A stretch of DNA of 64,000 nt. It comes from Adiantum capillus-veneris (lineage: Eukaryota > Streptophyta > Polypodiopsida > Polypodiales > Pteridaceae). The position numbers and the translations under genes were made by a program. A model generated the notes under the pieces. The model had not been told where the DNA came from. It saw nothing but the letters and a program-made list of their open reading frames with translations, and made no database searches. Below, in pieces: positions 33,601-43,562 of the stretch (positions are counted from its first letter, which is position 1; every line of letters starts with the position of its first letter). The stretch lies in assembly GCA_014529385.2 (NCBI GenBank), contig CM043952.1:156126057-156190056 (forward strand). Reading direction: 5' to 3'.

Positions 33601-34110
33601 TTGAGTATCATGTTGCAATGTTTTTGTGCGAGCATTCATATCCCCAAATACAATAACATCACCTTCACCTTTGAAATAAGCAATGTCCTCTTCCAAATCA
33701 GAAAATGGTTGATCTCTATCCATGCAAGCATAAAAGGGAGAATCATGATGAGGAATGTAGCAACCGGCTACAAAAATGGGTGCTCTTTTTGGTGTCATAA
33801 TTTTCAGCCATACATAACGTTTGTACTTGTCATCTTTCACAATTGATACAAAATCTTCCAATCCTTTCTTAACCATACATGCTAACCCTCCTTGTCCTCT
33901 TCGTTGCTTGAGATTCTTTGACCACATCAATGAATGTACATTGTAATCCTCCAAGCCGTTAATCCTTTGTGTATCATGCTCCCATGTTTCAACAAGAAGT
34001 ACAACATCGGCTTTGCTTGTTAGTTCATCAATGCCAACCCCCGCATTCCATGGGTATCCATTACAATTCCAAAAGCATACTTTCAATTGTAACTCGGTCT
34101 CATAGGTCAC
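30677..34110 (-). mobile_element. LINE retrotransposon: endonuclease and reverse transcriptase in one frame, two nonsense codons
   Basis: Minus-strand frame from ATG at 34110 to TAG near 30719, about 1130 codons. N-terminal AP-endonuclease (EEP) domain: LKVCFWNCNGYPWNAG, VVLLVETWEHD (catalytic Glu), VIVFGDMNAR and ESDHRTL. RT domain: VNNYRTIVIGSLMAKLFG, CCFMDFKKAFDMIP (motif A), GVKQGCPLSPTLFG (motif B) and LLYADDVVLLA (motif C, plus positions about 31939-31975). C-terminal Cys/His patch CTLC ... ESEYHTLLEC. Two in-frame TGA codons, at 32287-32289 and 30931-30933, split it; both fit CGA to TGA. The 5' end is near a (CT)n tract at 34236. The RT fits neither plant L1 nor RTE as I know them and looks nearer Dualen/RandI- or R2-like lineages, an inference. 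It interrupts the TIR element between transposase and the other genes. Confidence 0.9.
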
Positions 34111-34232
34111 GCATCCCTATTTGCTTGAGAGACTTGCCTCCTCCGTGGGCACATTTTCTTCATGAGAGATCTCCTTGTTTTTATTATTCTTTTCCTCATA
34201 TGCCTTGCGACGCATATTTTGGTGCTTAATAG

Positions 34233-34378
<146 letters not shown>

Positions 34379-34385
34379 CAGGATT

Positions 34386-35813
34386 TTATACCATGAAACT
34401 CTCATCTTCCAAAAAAAGCTCATCCTTCCATAGGTTGACTGATCCGGTTGACTCCTGCGCTGGCCGTTTAAACCAATCCTCCATATCCTGTTTACTACTT
34501 GATGGCTTAAGATTATTTCGAATAGTTTGAAATGTGGCTTCATCAAGAAGGCTTTCTTTATACTTTTCTTCCTTTTCAAAGCAGAGTTTAAGGCAATCTA
34601 GTGGGTTACTGGGGATCTCCATTGCCTCGTCATGACTACTGTCATCTGAAACAAATCCATTCCTCTCCTCGTGATACTTGGAGATATTGGCCAATGCAAA
34701 GTCCTCCCGCAAACAGAAAATACTTTGTATATCATGAAGGAAAATGTATGACCTGTCTTTAAATTTAAACTCTGGCACTCCTGGTAGCATTGAGGTGGCT
34801 TGCCACTCATTGAAACCTGACACATCTAGAGGTAGCTTTATATATGAGGTTTTCACTGAGAGAAGATTGCTTCGTTTCACCTCTTTTGCTTCTTCTTCAA
34901 GATCAATGGATTCCTCTATCTCTGTCACTTCAATATATTACTCATTCTTTTCCTCTTTTTCATATGCTGGTAAATCTTGTTCCTCCATGACCTCCTTAGT
35001 ATCTTTCATAAGACTTGTAAATAATCCATTTAAAAATATTAGAAATCCAAAGGATTCTTGAATCAGCTTGCACCTCCTGTTCATGTAAGCTGCACCAATG
35101 GGAACTGTACATAAGAGGCAACTGATTATACTTCTTGTAAGAATGTCTTTCAGGATCAAAGTCTTTTAAATGGACTACCACCATTTCACCAACATTAAAC
35201 CTGCCCTCTTGAGTGTGAAGCTCAGACTTCTCTCGTTCTAGCTTCAAGTGTTCACTCTGTTTAGCTATAAACACATCAAGATTAAATGGAGTATTAAAAA
35301 TGAAGGAGACCAAATCAAACTTATCACCAGCCCCAGACGAAACTACAAAATCTAAAAGCCTTTCATCAATCACTGTAGGGTCTTCATAAATAAATGTCTC
35401 TTTTTTGTTTTGGATTGTTACAACACATTTGGCACTCTGCAAAGTAGGTGCTGAAAAATCCACTTCTCTCTTAAGTGAGTTGCGTAAAGTAAATTTTGGA
35501 GTAGAAGGGGACTCCATGGATCAGCATCAGGCTCCTCCAAACCTAGAGCAGACTCCTCCAAACTCATGGCAGGCTCTGCAGCAGATATATCAATGGGTTC
35601 TGTGAAGTCTACATTCCTCTTCATTGATGTTTTTAACAACTCCGGCAGTCTTCTCGGAAGGTTTGCTTGGCCAACAATGCGTTCGGGATCTATTTTCTGC
35701 CTCTTTCTCCTATGTGATCTTAATCCTACCATTAATTTCATACTGACAAGTATAAGTTTCATCAAACATATATAAAAAGGAGAGCACCAAATGGTCATAT
35801 AAGTTTTGAACAA
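34386..35813 (-). pseudogene. hypothetical minus-strand gene, divergent from the H3-like module
   Basis: Three minus-strand frames follow one another: 35813-35418 (about 35740 onward MVGLRSHRRKRQKIDPER, a basic start with NLS character, then PELLKTSMKRNVDFTEP), 35517-34996 (TLRNSLKREVDFSAP, ETFIYEDPTVIDERLLDF, GRFNVGEMVVVHLKDFDPE) and 34928-34386 (acidic IEESIDLEEEAKEV, then ANISKYHEERNGFV, a C-terminus [15 protein letters not shown]). The motif [N/S]xxKRxVDFxxP occurs in both first and second parts, an internal repeat. The segment VGEMVVVHLKDF faintly recalls the C-terminus of gypsy integrases, too weak to assign. Frame changes near 35500 and 34960 may be introns or damage. The gene starts about 1.9 kb from, and points away from, the H3-like gene, sharing the region with the dyad array. 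Function unknown. Confidence 0.4.
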
Positions 35814-35929
35814 ACCATAGCTAGGTATCTCACAGTTATTACCAACTAATCATGTAGACTATAAAATAAGATGATTAGTATGGATAAAATGCAAAACTGG
35901 GTTATATTTGTGAAGAGTAAAAGCCATAC

Positions 35930-36576
35930 AAGTGGATCACGGCATGCAGAGTACATAAACAAAAATCCACGCAGCTACAGGCGCGCCGTGATCCACTTAA
36001 TGGGATTTCATAAAATAGAATAGCTACCAAAACATCAAAGATTTTTTTTTTTTCACAAAAAAAGCCTGTACAATATCAAAAGAGGATCACGGTGCGCGGA
36101 GTATGTAAACTAACATCAATAACTCTACTGGCGTGCCGTGATGGGCTTTCATGCATTGGAATACCTACAATATTATTCTTCAAAAAAATCCTTTGTAAAT
36201 ATCAGAAGAGGATCACGGCGCCCGGAATATGTAAACGAATCACCATAACGTTACTGGCATGCCATGATCCAATGTTGGTTTTTGAATTGTGAAATGGTCT
36301 TTTACATTTTTTGAAGCACAATCCCTAGACACAACTAAACTAAGGACCAAATGAAACAGAAGAGATTGACTTTACCTTTTCCAAGACTAGACATTGCTAA
36401 TGGAGTAGAGGTTCATGACTGGGAATGTTGTTTTGGGTCTTCAAGCTTCTGATTCCTGCACCTTGAAGGAGGCAGAGGCCTTCTTAGGTGTCTCTTTCTC
36501 ACTCCCTCACTCTGTCTCTCTGTCTCTCAAGCCTCTATCTCTCTCTCTCGGTCTCTAATTAGCTTGCCACACGAGT

Positions 36577-36628
<52 letters not shown>

Positions 36629-36897
36629 CTCTCTCTAGCCTCTATCACTCTCTCGAGTTATTCTCTCTCTCACTCTCTCTCCTCTCCCCTTTTCATGCAG
36701 TAATAGATATTACCGTTGGCGTTTTTAACGAAGTGAGACGCATATATTGTACACATGTTACAAGGACATGCATTAAATGGGCAGTACGACCACAATAAGT
36801 ACTTTTTAACAACCCAAAAATACGTGTACATTTATAGTAACAAATGCACACTTGAATTCATGATAAGATATATATATATATATATATAGAATGCAAT

Positions 36898-36935
<38 letters not shown>

Positions 36936-37083
36936 GAAAAAGATGACCTCTGTGAGAGATAGAGAGAGAGAGAGACACCTACAGCCAAGACATCCTCTGC
37001 AAGCAAGGTGCAAGGCTCCTACAAGCGTTTTCTTCCATTTGAATTCCACCAAGAGAGGTATTTCCAAAGTGCTTTTTAAAGAT

Positions 37084-37157
<74 letters not shown>

Positions 37158-37288
37158 TCTGATAGTCTGTTGGGTTTGAAAGAGAAAGACAGAGAGAGAT
37201 TGAGAGAGAGATTGAGAGAGAGAGAGAGAGAGTGTGAGAGATAGTGTTTTTGAAGGCTTGCTTGGTTTGAAAGAGGAAGATACATGGG

Positions 37289-37335
<47 letters not shown>

Positions 37336-37586
37336 GGATGTCACAAAATGGATCACGGCACGTGATGGACTATTTTCGTTGCTTGGTTTTGAGCCCACGC
37401 GCCATGATCCATACACACACACACACACGGACACACACACACACACACAGAGTACTACAAAAATTTTGAGGCTTGTTGCTTAAAAGCATGAAATAGATTA
37501 CAAAACTTTCTACATCCTCTTGTGGATCACGACGCGCAATAAGCTACTAGCCTGGCTTAAAGCTGAGCCCGTGCACCGTGATCCAC
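35930..37586. repeat. array of five dyad-symmetric sites with GGATCACGGCGCGC arms
   Basis: Five imperfect inverted repeats, each about 60-70 bp: 35930-35998, 36083-36143, 36208-36270, 37348-37412 and 37522-37586. Arms are GGATCACGGC[G/A][C/T]G with GCGCCGTGATCC-type partners; unit 1 has a perfect 14-bp stem AAGTGGATCACGGC. Loops of 30-40 bases are also partly conserved (GGAGTATGTAAACTAAC). They lie in the space between the unknown minus gene and the H3-like gene, the last unit ending 60 bases before the H3-like ATG. I infer a regulatory or transposase-binding array; long CT and GA tracts fill the gaps (36541-36625, 36902-36934, 37085-37154, 37291-37330). Confidence 0.75.
37085..37154. repeat. 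(GA)n microsatellite
   Basis: About 35 GA units upstream of the H3-like gene; further shorter GA blocks follow to 37330. Minus-strand Ser-Leu frames across it are artefacts of the repeat. Confidence 0.95.
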
Positions 37587-37646
37587 AAAAAAAGGGGGAG
37601 AGAGAGAGAGAGAGAGAGATCCTTTTCATTTTTCTCTTCCAATGGA

Positions 37647-38317
37647 ATGGCAAGAACCAAGGCAACATCAAGGAAGGCAGGGAAAGGATCAAGGCTTGCA
37701 AAGAAAGCATGTGGAAGGTCTGCTAGTAAGAAGAAAACTTCAGGTAAACCAATGAAGATATTGGACCAAGAATGAAGAATATCAAAGAAAACATGGGTTT
37801 ATTTAAGGAGATTAGAAAATCGCAGATATGTATTGAGCTTTGCGTCCCTAAACTTCCTTTCCAAAGAGCAGTAAGGAAAATTTATGAGGAAGCATGTGCT
37901 GGTACAATGAGATGGAAAGCTGTTGACCTGCTGTGTCTTCAAGAAGCAGCAGAAGATTTTTTACTGGAGTATTTTAATGATATCACCATTGTTGCTGCTC
38001 ATGCTCACCGGGTGACAATAACGGACAAGGACAGCGAGACTCTCAAGAGAGTGCGCTGGAGATACGATAAGCTCCTTATCCCTAATGAGTTTATTGATCC
38101 CAAAATGAAAGATATATTGCTAATACCACCAGGCCACCGGGATCATGGGGTTAAGATTCATGAGGTTACTCATGATGTGAACACCAGAGCCAGAGTTGAA
38201 CGAGAAGAAAGACGTCACTTTGAAGTAGAGAAGTCAAAGAGGATACAGTCTGCTGCTGCTGATGAAGAGGCCCAGAGGAGAAATTATAGGCAAGTTACCA
38301 CAGACTTAAATGAATGA
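37647..38317 (+). CDS. histone H3-like protein, CENH3-like fold with canonical-style tail (frameshift between tail and core)
   Basis: Tail: ATG at 37647 gives MARTKATSRKAGKG then Lys/Arg/Ser-rich sequence to residue 42, matching the H3 tail start (ART-K4, R-K9-like). A TGA overlaps the next start (ATGA at 37772). Core (37772-38317, 181 codons): LFKEIRKSQ (alpha-N), KLPFQRAVRKIYEE (alpha-1), RWKAVDLLCLQEAAED (loop 1/alpha-2), HAHRVTITDKDSETLKRVR (loop 2/alpha-3), aligning in order with the whole H3 fold. Between KLPFQR and LQEAA there is one residue more than in canonical H3, and loop-1 Trp plus EAAED are CENH3-like traits. A C-terminal extension of about 80 residues, rich in Arg/Glu (RVEREERRHFEVEKSKR), is not histone. 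After the TGA at 38315 similar codon structure continues for about 45 codons, so it may once have continued into the C48 region. Chromatin role is inferred from fold only. A minimal one-base shift or an unseen intron separates tail and core. Confidence 0.8.
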
Positions 38318-38546
38318 AACAATGATATTCTACATTCCATGAAAGAAGGACTGTTAGCAACCATTCCCCTTGCTGATGGTACTAGGCAATTAGCACTGGA
38401 TTCTGTTGAAAGATCCCAATGCACACATTACAGACTCTATTGTTTATTTATGCCTAAAGTTAGTGCTCTTCTCTACCTTTAAGATCCTTTTTTTTTGGTA
38501 CTCGGTCTCTAATTAAATCCTTGTTTTTGATTGTAGCTTAATAGAG

Positions 38547-39500
38547 AGCCAGCTCCCTCAAGAAACCCATACTGAAATATATATTTTAGACCCACAATTG
38601 TTTGTGCCACTCCGAATAAAAAACACCCCTCATGGCACATTGGAGAGATGGTTTGTCCATTGTCCAATGCTTCAGGTCACAACTCTAGTGTTGCCATATG
38701 AATCAAATAATCATTGGAGCCTTGTATGCAATGAACTGGAGAAGCAAGTGGTATGGACTATCAACTCCATACAAGCAACACATTCAGAGATAAGAGTGTG
38801 AGTGTTGATTAAACCTTTAGTGTTTATTTGGGGTATGGTTGATGACCTGGATATTGTTAATAACAAATAACCTTCACTGTTCATAGGTGTGTAAAAAGAT
38901 TACTTCATGTCTATGGAAGGCTTTGTGGAAATCATGAACTCTACAAGTCAACCTTTAAAGCTGTCAAAGTGCCTAATCAGACAGATCCAAATTCCTGTGG
39001 TTGGAGATGCCTTCTCCATGCAGAGTACATACTAGAGAGTTTTTTTTTCTTTGAATCCATTTATGTCAAAGGTATTTCCTTGCTATGGTTTGGACCAACT
39101 TGGTGCTATTATTAATTAAAGTATTGACCACAAGTTAAACCTAATTTTGCAGAATGCTGTGGAAAATTATACCTTGGAATATTTACAAAGGTACCGCGCT
39201 TCAATGATTCAACATCTACTATCTCTTTCAACCCCAAGAGTTTTAGATGCAGAAGATAGTTTTGTCGACGACCATATTATAGCTTTAACAATGACCGGTG
39301 AAGAGGAAGTCATGCCAGTTTTCACCACTGGAAACCAAATCCCTAAAACTGACCCCATATTAGAAAAAAAGAAACCGAAAAGCTTTGCAGTTGGAGCCGT
39401 TGAATCTGAAGTTGAGGCTGATCAATGTGAAGTAGACCAAGCCTCTGAAAATGCAGATGTAAAATGCTCCTCAGAGCGAGGAATGCAACAGAGGTTCTAG
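38547..39500 (+). pseudogene. Ulp1/C48 cysteine-protease-like region (probably three exons)
   Basis: Exon A (38547-38797): ILDPQLFVPLRI, GTLERWFVHCPMLQ, YESNNHWSLVCNELEKQ and VVWTINSI, then donor GTGAGT. Exon B (38887-39071): CVKRLLHVYGRLCG, KVPNQTDPNSCGWRCLLHAEYIL, then donor GTATTT. Exon C (39153-39500): ENYTLEYLQRYRASM and a long acidic tail. C48 proteases use His, Asp, Gln and Cys: here NNHW gives His, the Asp position reads Asn (INSI), and VPNQ plus SCGWRC give Gln and Cys. The missing Asp suggests weak or lost activity, or a binding role. Such domains remove SUMO/Nedd8-type tags or are carried by Mutator-like elements. Exon junction phases do not all fit (B to C), and a T-run at about 39040 may be shifted. 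It follows the H3-like frame directly and may belong to the same transcript. Confidence 0.65.
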
Positions 39501-39933
39501 GCCAAGCAGAGGAGGATAAGGGAGTGCCTATTATTGTGGCACATGATGGGGCTCATGGTAAAAATTAGGGAGTCCAATCTCCTGTGATTGCAAATGTGAA
39601 GAGGTCTTCAGAGCGGAGAGAAGATACAGAGTGTCTTGACCATGTAGAGGAGGAGGCCAACATTGCAAATCAAGGCTAGGAACAAAATACAGAACAGGTT
39701 AACCATTTGGCCATGGAAACACAAGTCATATAGTGCACAATCACAAGAGGTGGATACCCTTGGGAATACAGAAGGGAACATCGACACTCAACAACAGAAT
39801 GTCAACATTAGAAATGACCAGTATGGACTCTTGCTTCAAGTAGTTATGGTTTTTCTGGTAATATCCATTGTACTTAAATAATATGCGCTTTTTTGTTTCT
39901 AACTACATATATGTATGCACACAATGATTGCAG
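39501..39933 (+). other. linker region between C48-like and HAD-like parts
   Basis: Short plus-strand frames rich in Glu, Gln and Asn (for example 39663-39881, ending LLLQVVMVFLVISIVLK) with stops between. It may be coding in spliced form, as a donor-like CTG|GTAATA occurs near 39857 and a consensus acceptor GATTGCAG ends at 39933. No domain recognised. Confidence 0.3.
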
Positions 39934-40514
39934 AGACTGATTATCTTGGATCTCAATGGATTGTTGCTACTACCCCAGCCATACAATGTACATACAGAGT
40001 TCTCCAATTTATGTAGTTTTCGCTTGGGAAATGTCAGAGTATTAATTCGACCAGGCACAAAAGAATTTTTTAATTTTTTGATTCCACGGTTTAGGGTTGC
40101 TATCTGGTCTTCAATGCAGGCCCAAAACCTGAATCCCCTTGTTACCATAGCTTGCAATTCGGCTGAAATTCAAAGATTGGATTTTTATTTTGTGTATAGT
40201 CAAAGAAATTGTAATACCATTGCGGGACATTTCCACCCAACTAAAGCTAATGTACCACTTTTCTACAAGCCCTTTGAACAGATCAATGTGCCTTATGATG
40301 CTCTCAATACTTTGTTGATTGATGACACACCACATAAGGGTTTACTTAATCCACCCGGCACTACCATTTCCCCCACCTTCATTTGAAGGGCATCTTCACA
40401 ATTTTTACCTAGACGACATTTTGGTCCCATACCTGCAAGCAATGTACTTAAGCCCATTGAGCACATCCGAATTTGTACTTACAAATGTACTTAGTAATTC
40501 ATTGTTTTTACCTT
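39934..40514 (+). pseudogene. FCP1/NIF-type HAD phosphatase-like region
   Basis: After the acceptor at 39933 the frame reads RLIILDLNGLLLLP (motif I: first Asp kept, second Asp changed to Asn), VLIRPGTKEFFNFLIPRF, VAIWSSMQAQN (motif II-like), FYKPFEQINVPYD and LLIDDTPHKGLLNPP (motif III, DD), the order of CTD-phosphatase/NIF-family domains that dephosphorylate proteins such as the RNA polymerase II tail. Near 40340-40380 the frame shifts and the expected C-terminal part continues as FEGHLHNFYLDDILVPYLQAM to a stop at about 40514. The motif I change would probably harm catalysis. Sits 430 bases after the C48-like part, same strand, so one multidomain gene is possible. Confidence 0.65.
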
Positions 40515-40553
40515 AAATTGATACTGTCTACCTGTCTATGTGTTTCAAATACT

Positions 40554-40555
<2 letters not shown>

Positions 40556-40588
<33 letters not shown>
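40556..40588. repeat. (GA)n microsatellite
   Basis: About 16 GA units just downstream of the HAD-like stop, separating the plus-strand module from the converging minus-strand gene. Confidence 0.95.
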
Positions 40589-40590
<2 letters not shown>

Positions 40591-41225
40591 TTGAGCAAAC
40601 ACTTGATATTAAGAGTAAACTAGTCAAAAAAGTTACATTTCATTGAAGCCATTTAGGGCTGATTACATGGGTACAATTTGAATACGGCCAGAAAGATCTC
40701 CACAGAAAAAAAATGCTTCTCCCTTCTTTGCATTACTCTTCGTCTGCCCAGCAAGAAATAAAAGTTTGCAAAGTCAATGTTGACAGTCTCCTCCACTATG
40801 TCATGTCAAAGTTGTAAAATATTGCATTGCTGCTTTATTGTAATTACTGTCATAAGATTTAGGTCTTTGTCCACCACTTCCACGTCTATGACAACATTGT
40901 TTGCCAAACTTGCTGCCTCTTGATCCATAGGCACATAGAAACCTTCAACAATGTGAGAATGCTTGTACCAAAAGAAGATTATTAATGTCTATGTCGCAAG
41001 CATATACTTGACAATGAAAGTTTCAAGAGCAATCTCGCAACATATGCCATTTGTTTCTTTCACATACCTCGCTCGATCAAGAAGCTTATCACACAAGAGG
41101 GAATCAAATGTTTTGCAGAGCATCATAGTTTTGACAACATGTACTTTGCAGGTATGAAATAACTCAACAAAGATACCAACAGGACAAAAATTTGCAAGTT
41201 TCACCAATTTAGTCGATACAGAGTT

Positions 41226-41960
41226 TCAGAGAGACCTTTGAACATCCCTATAGAGCCTGCTCCTCAATGCCTCACTCATTGTTGTGTCGGGAACGGGCCA
41301 ATCCACGGAGTTCGAGTTGGTTGCTAGTGGAGCCTTCACCAACACTCCTCTCTGATTCCTTTGATTGAGTTGGTAGAAATGGTCATAGAAGAAAATACCC
41401 TCGTCTGCCAAGCTTTTGTTAGTTCTGCCAGCATATTGCAAGACTCCAATATGAGCATGGGTCACAGAGATGAGACCTATAATGCACTCCAATGGTTCCC
41501 ATTCCTCATATGACGAAGGATAAACATCTGTGAATGTAATAGAATAGAAATAAATACAAACATCTATATAACCTAATTATGTACTTGTGATAATAGAAGA
41601 AAAAAACAGATTCACATTTGAAATGTAAGATAACATCTGTGAATGTAATAGAATAGAAATAAATACAAACATCTATATAACCTAATTATGTACTTGTGAT
41701 AATAGAAGAAAAAAACAGATTCACATTTGAAATGTAAGATAACATTTATAGAGGAGTGCTAAATAATTAACTTACAGCTGCACCGTGGATTATGCACCAT
41801 GGAGACATCACCGCCATTAGCAATCACATTAGAGTGAGTGAAAACATGTTGAACAAAGACTTCTTTCATAGTCTTCTTACCAACCTCGACTTTGAAATCT
41901 AGAACTCTTGCTTTCCATGCAGAACGAAATATGTTTGTTGCTTTTGAGCTTTTTTTCCTT
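41226..41960 (-). CDS. hypothetical two-exon minus-strand gene near the right end of the TIR element
   Basis: Exon 1 (about 41960-41776) is open with FRSAWKARVLDFKVEVGKK, MKEVFVQHVFTHSNVIANGG and HNPRCS, ending at a consensus donor GTAAGT. Exon 2 (41527-41226) follows TTACATTCACAG: YPSSYEEWEPLECIIGLIS, HAHIGVLQYAGRTNK, FYDHFYQLNQRNQRG and a stop after RLYRDVQRSL. Frames join in phase, which supports a real spliced gene. Upstream (to about 42180) the strand encodes Ser/Pro-rich sequence in another frame, perhaps an earlier exon, and downstream (41207-40640) degraded coding-like sequence continues. No family recognised. It converges on the H3-like/C48/HAD module. Confidence 0.5.
41523..41740. 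repeat. perfect 109-bp tandem duplication in an intron
   Basis: 41523-41631 and 41632-41740 are identical (both start AACATCTGTGAATGTAATAG). The unit includes the splice acceptor of exon 2 of the minus-strand gene, so the acceptor exists twice. Identity means a recent event or an assembly error. Confidence 0.95.
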
Positions 41961-42437
41961 CTTGGCTACATAAGAACCCAAGAACCTTTGCTTATCCTAT
42001 GTTCTTTCCACCTATTATCTGTAGTGAGAGAGTTTGAGATTGAAATAGTGCTTATGCTACTACATGGTCTTCTTGGCACACTAATGGTGAGGCTAGTTGG
42101 GGACAGTGTAGAGCAACCTCTAGAACTTCTTGGGCGGGTAGAAGACGAAGCCCTAGGTAAAATGGAGGGAGAATGAGGTTTGAAAGTCTTTCATAAAGGT
42201 AGTGGATATCTTTTAATGAAGGGAAAGAGTTAGCTATCAATCAGTAGTCAGGGGACATGAACTTGATGGCTACTAGCAATGGACCCTACTTTGTAAGACG
42301 AGGGAGTTACCTTACAAAAATGGGACAAAACTCAATATTTTAAAATGTTTTCTTTCATTTTTGTGTTGTTTTCCATGTATTTCTACGCTACGTAAGGTTG
42401 CTGCTCATTTGATGCGCCTTCTTTTCTCTCTCTTCAA

Positions 42438-42473
42438 TAAGGCCCTCCAAATGACCTCCAAAATTTTCTAATG
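42438..42473. repeat. right terminal inverted repeat of the 17.4-kb element
   Basis: Plus strand AAGGCCCTCCAAATGACC ... AAAATTTTCTAATG. Its reverse complement matches 25063-25099 except for a few substitutions and a one-base indel. The next base, 42474, resumes the LTR of element B. Confidence 0.85.
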
Positions 42474-42593
42474 TCTGGAATCAGGATTTACACAGAGTAT
42501 TATTACACTAGCTCGAAAAACTAATAGAGTACAAATGTGGTGTCCGGCTACGTGTCCGACTAGTTGGGCGCCCGTTTGATGTGTCCTCAAACA
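42474..42593 (-). repeat. 5' LTR of element B, outer part (120 bp)
   Basis: TCTGGAATCAGGATTTACAC ... GTGTCCTCAAACA aligns with 17820-17939 and supplies the missing end of the LTR that stops at 25062. Followed by the target copy ATGTT. Confidence 0.9.
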
Positions 42594-42598
42594 ATGTT

Positions 42599-43010
42599 GG
42601 ACTGTGTGTTTGCTTGGGGTTTGATTAGAGAAGAATGTGTGTCTCTCATTGTTAATTATGTTTTGTGATTAGTTCTAGTTTGTGAATGTTTAGCTAGAGA
42701 CTTGTGGGGCCCACTTTACTCTTCACTCCCTCTAGGTGTTGGAGTGTATGTATATGCGTGGGGTTTGATTGGAGAAGAATGTGTTCTTACTTGAGTTGAT
42801 TACATTGTGATTACCTTGTTGTGAATGATTAATTGTAGGTCCATTTGTACATTCAATTCTTACTTCCATAGGTAGAGTGCTTGCAAGTCATCCTTGTGCT
42901 TGGGGTTTGATTTGAGAAGAATGTGTGCTTTCTTGAGTTAAGTACATTGTGATTACCTTGTTGTGCATAATTAATTGTCAGTCCATTTGTACATTCAATT
43001 CTGAGTTAGA
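42599..43010. repeat. third partial copy of the flanking repeat family
   Basis: Carries GTGAATGTTTAGCTAGAGAC (42680), CCATTTGTACATTCAATTC (42842 and again near 42985) and GTTGATTACATTGTGATTAC, all seen in the 14565-17026 units. With 16904-17026 it reconstitutes the unit that element B entered. Confidence 0.75.
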
Positions 43011-43489
43011 AAATGTAACTCTACTAGGATGTCCTTGATGAAAAAAAATGGAACCACATGAATTCATATAGGGAGGAGAAGATGTAGGATGCTTTGTGAA
43101 AGACCCAATCAGAGAAACCTATCGTGCACTTGAAGAAGGTGAGCACCTCATGGTTCAATTGCTCTTGTCACGGATTTGCGCAACATAAGTTGTTCAACAC
43201 CTCCACGATGAGAATCTCTTAGTCTGCCTAAGGAGAAGCCGCGACGCACAATGCCCAACTCAGAGAGCGCATGCCAAACATGCATAAATAAAGAGAGGTA
43301 GAGAGAGGGTCACATGTGTGGCAAAAAGAAAATGTATTATGGATCAAGGTTCGTCTTTTATCTTTCAATTTTGAACAAGTTATCTCTACTGCCACCATGC
43401 CCATAGGTCCACATGATGGTAGTTTAGAATTGAACTGTGAGCATCCAAAATTTATGAGGTGCATTTTGTTGAGAGAAAGAGAGAGAATT

Positions 43490-43521
<32 letters not shown>

Positions 43522-43522
43522 T

Positions 43523-43562
<40 letters not shown>

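Noticed and set aside
31403-33846. Plus-strand ORFs across the LINE (for example 32149-32733)
   Set aside because: They overlap the minus-strand endonuclease/RT frame, which has clear motifs; no plus-strand motif is present.
36806-37446. Ser-Leu and Arg-Glu rich ORFs
   Set aside because: They are translations of (GA)n/(CT)n tracts. The same applies to 30264-30710, 34162-34579, 49435-49948 and 51154-51381.
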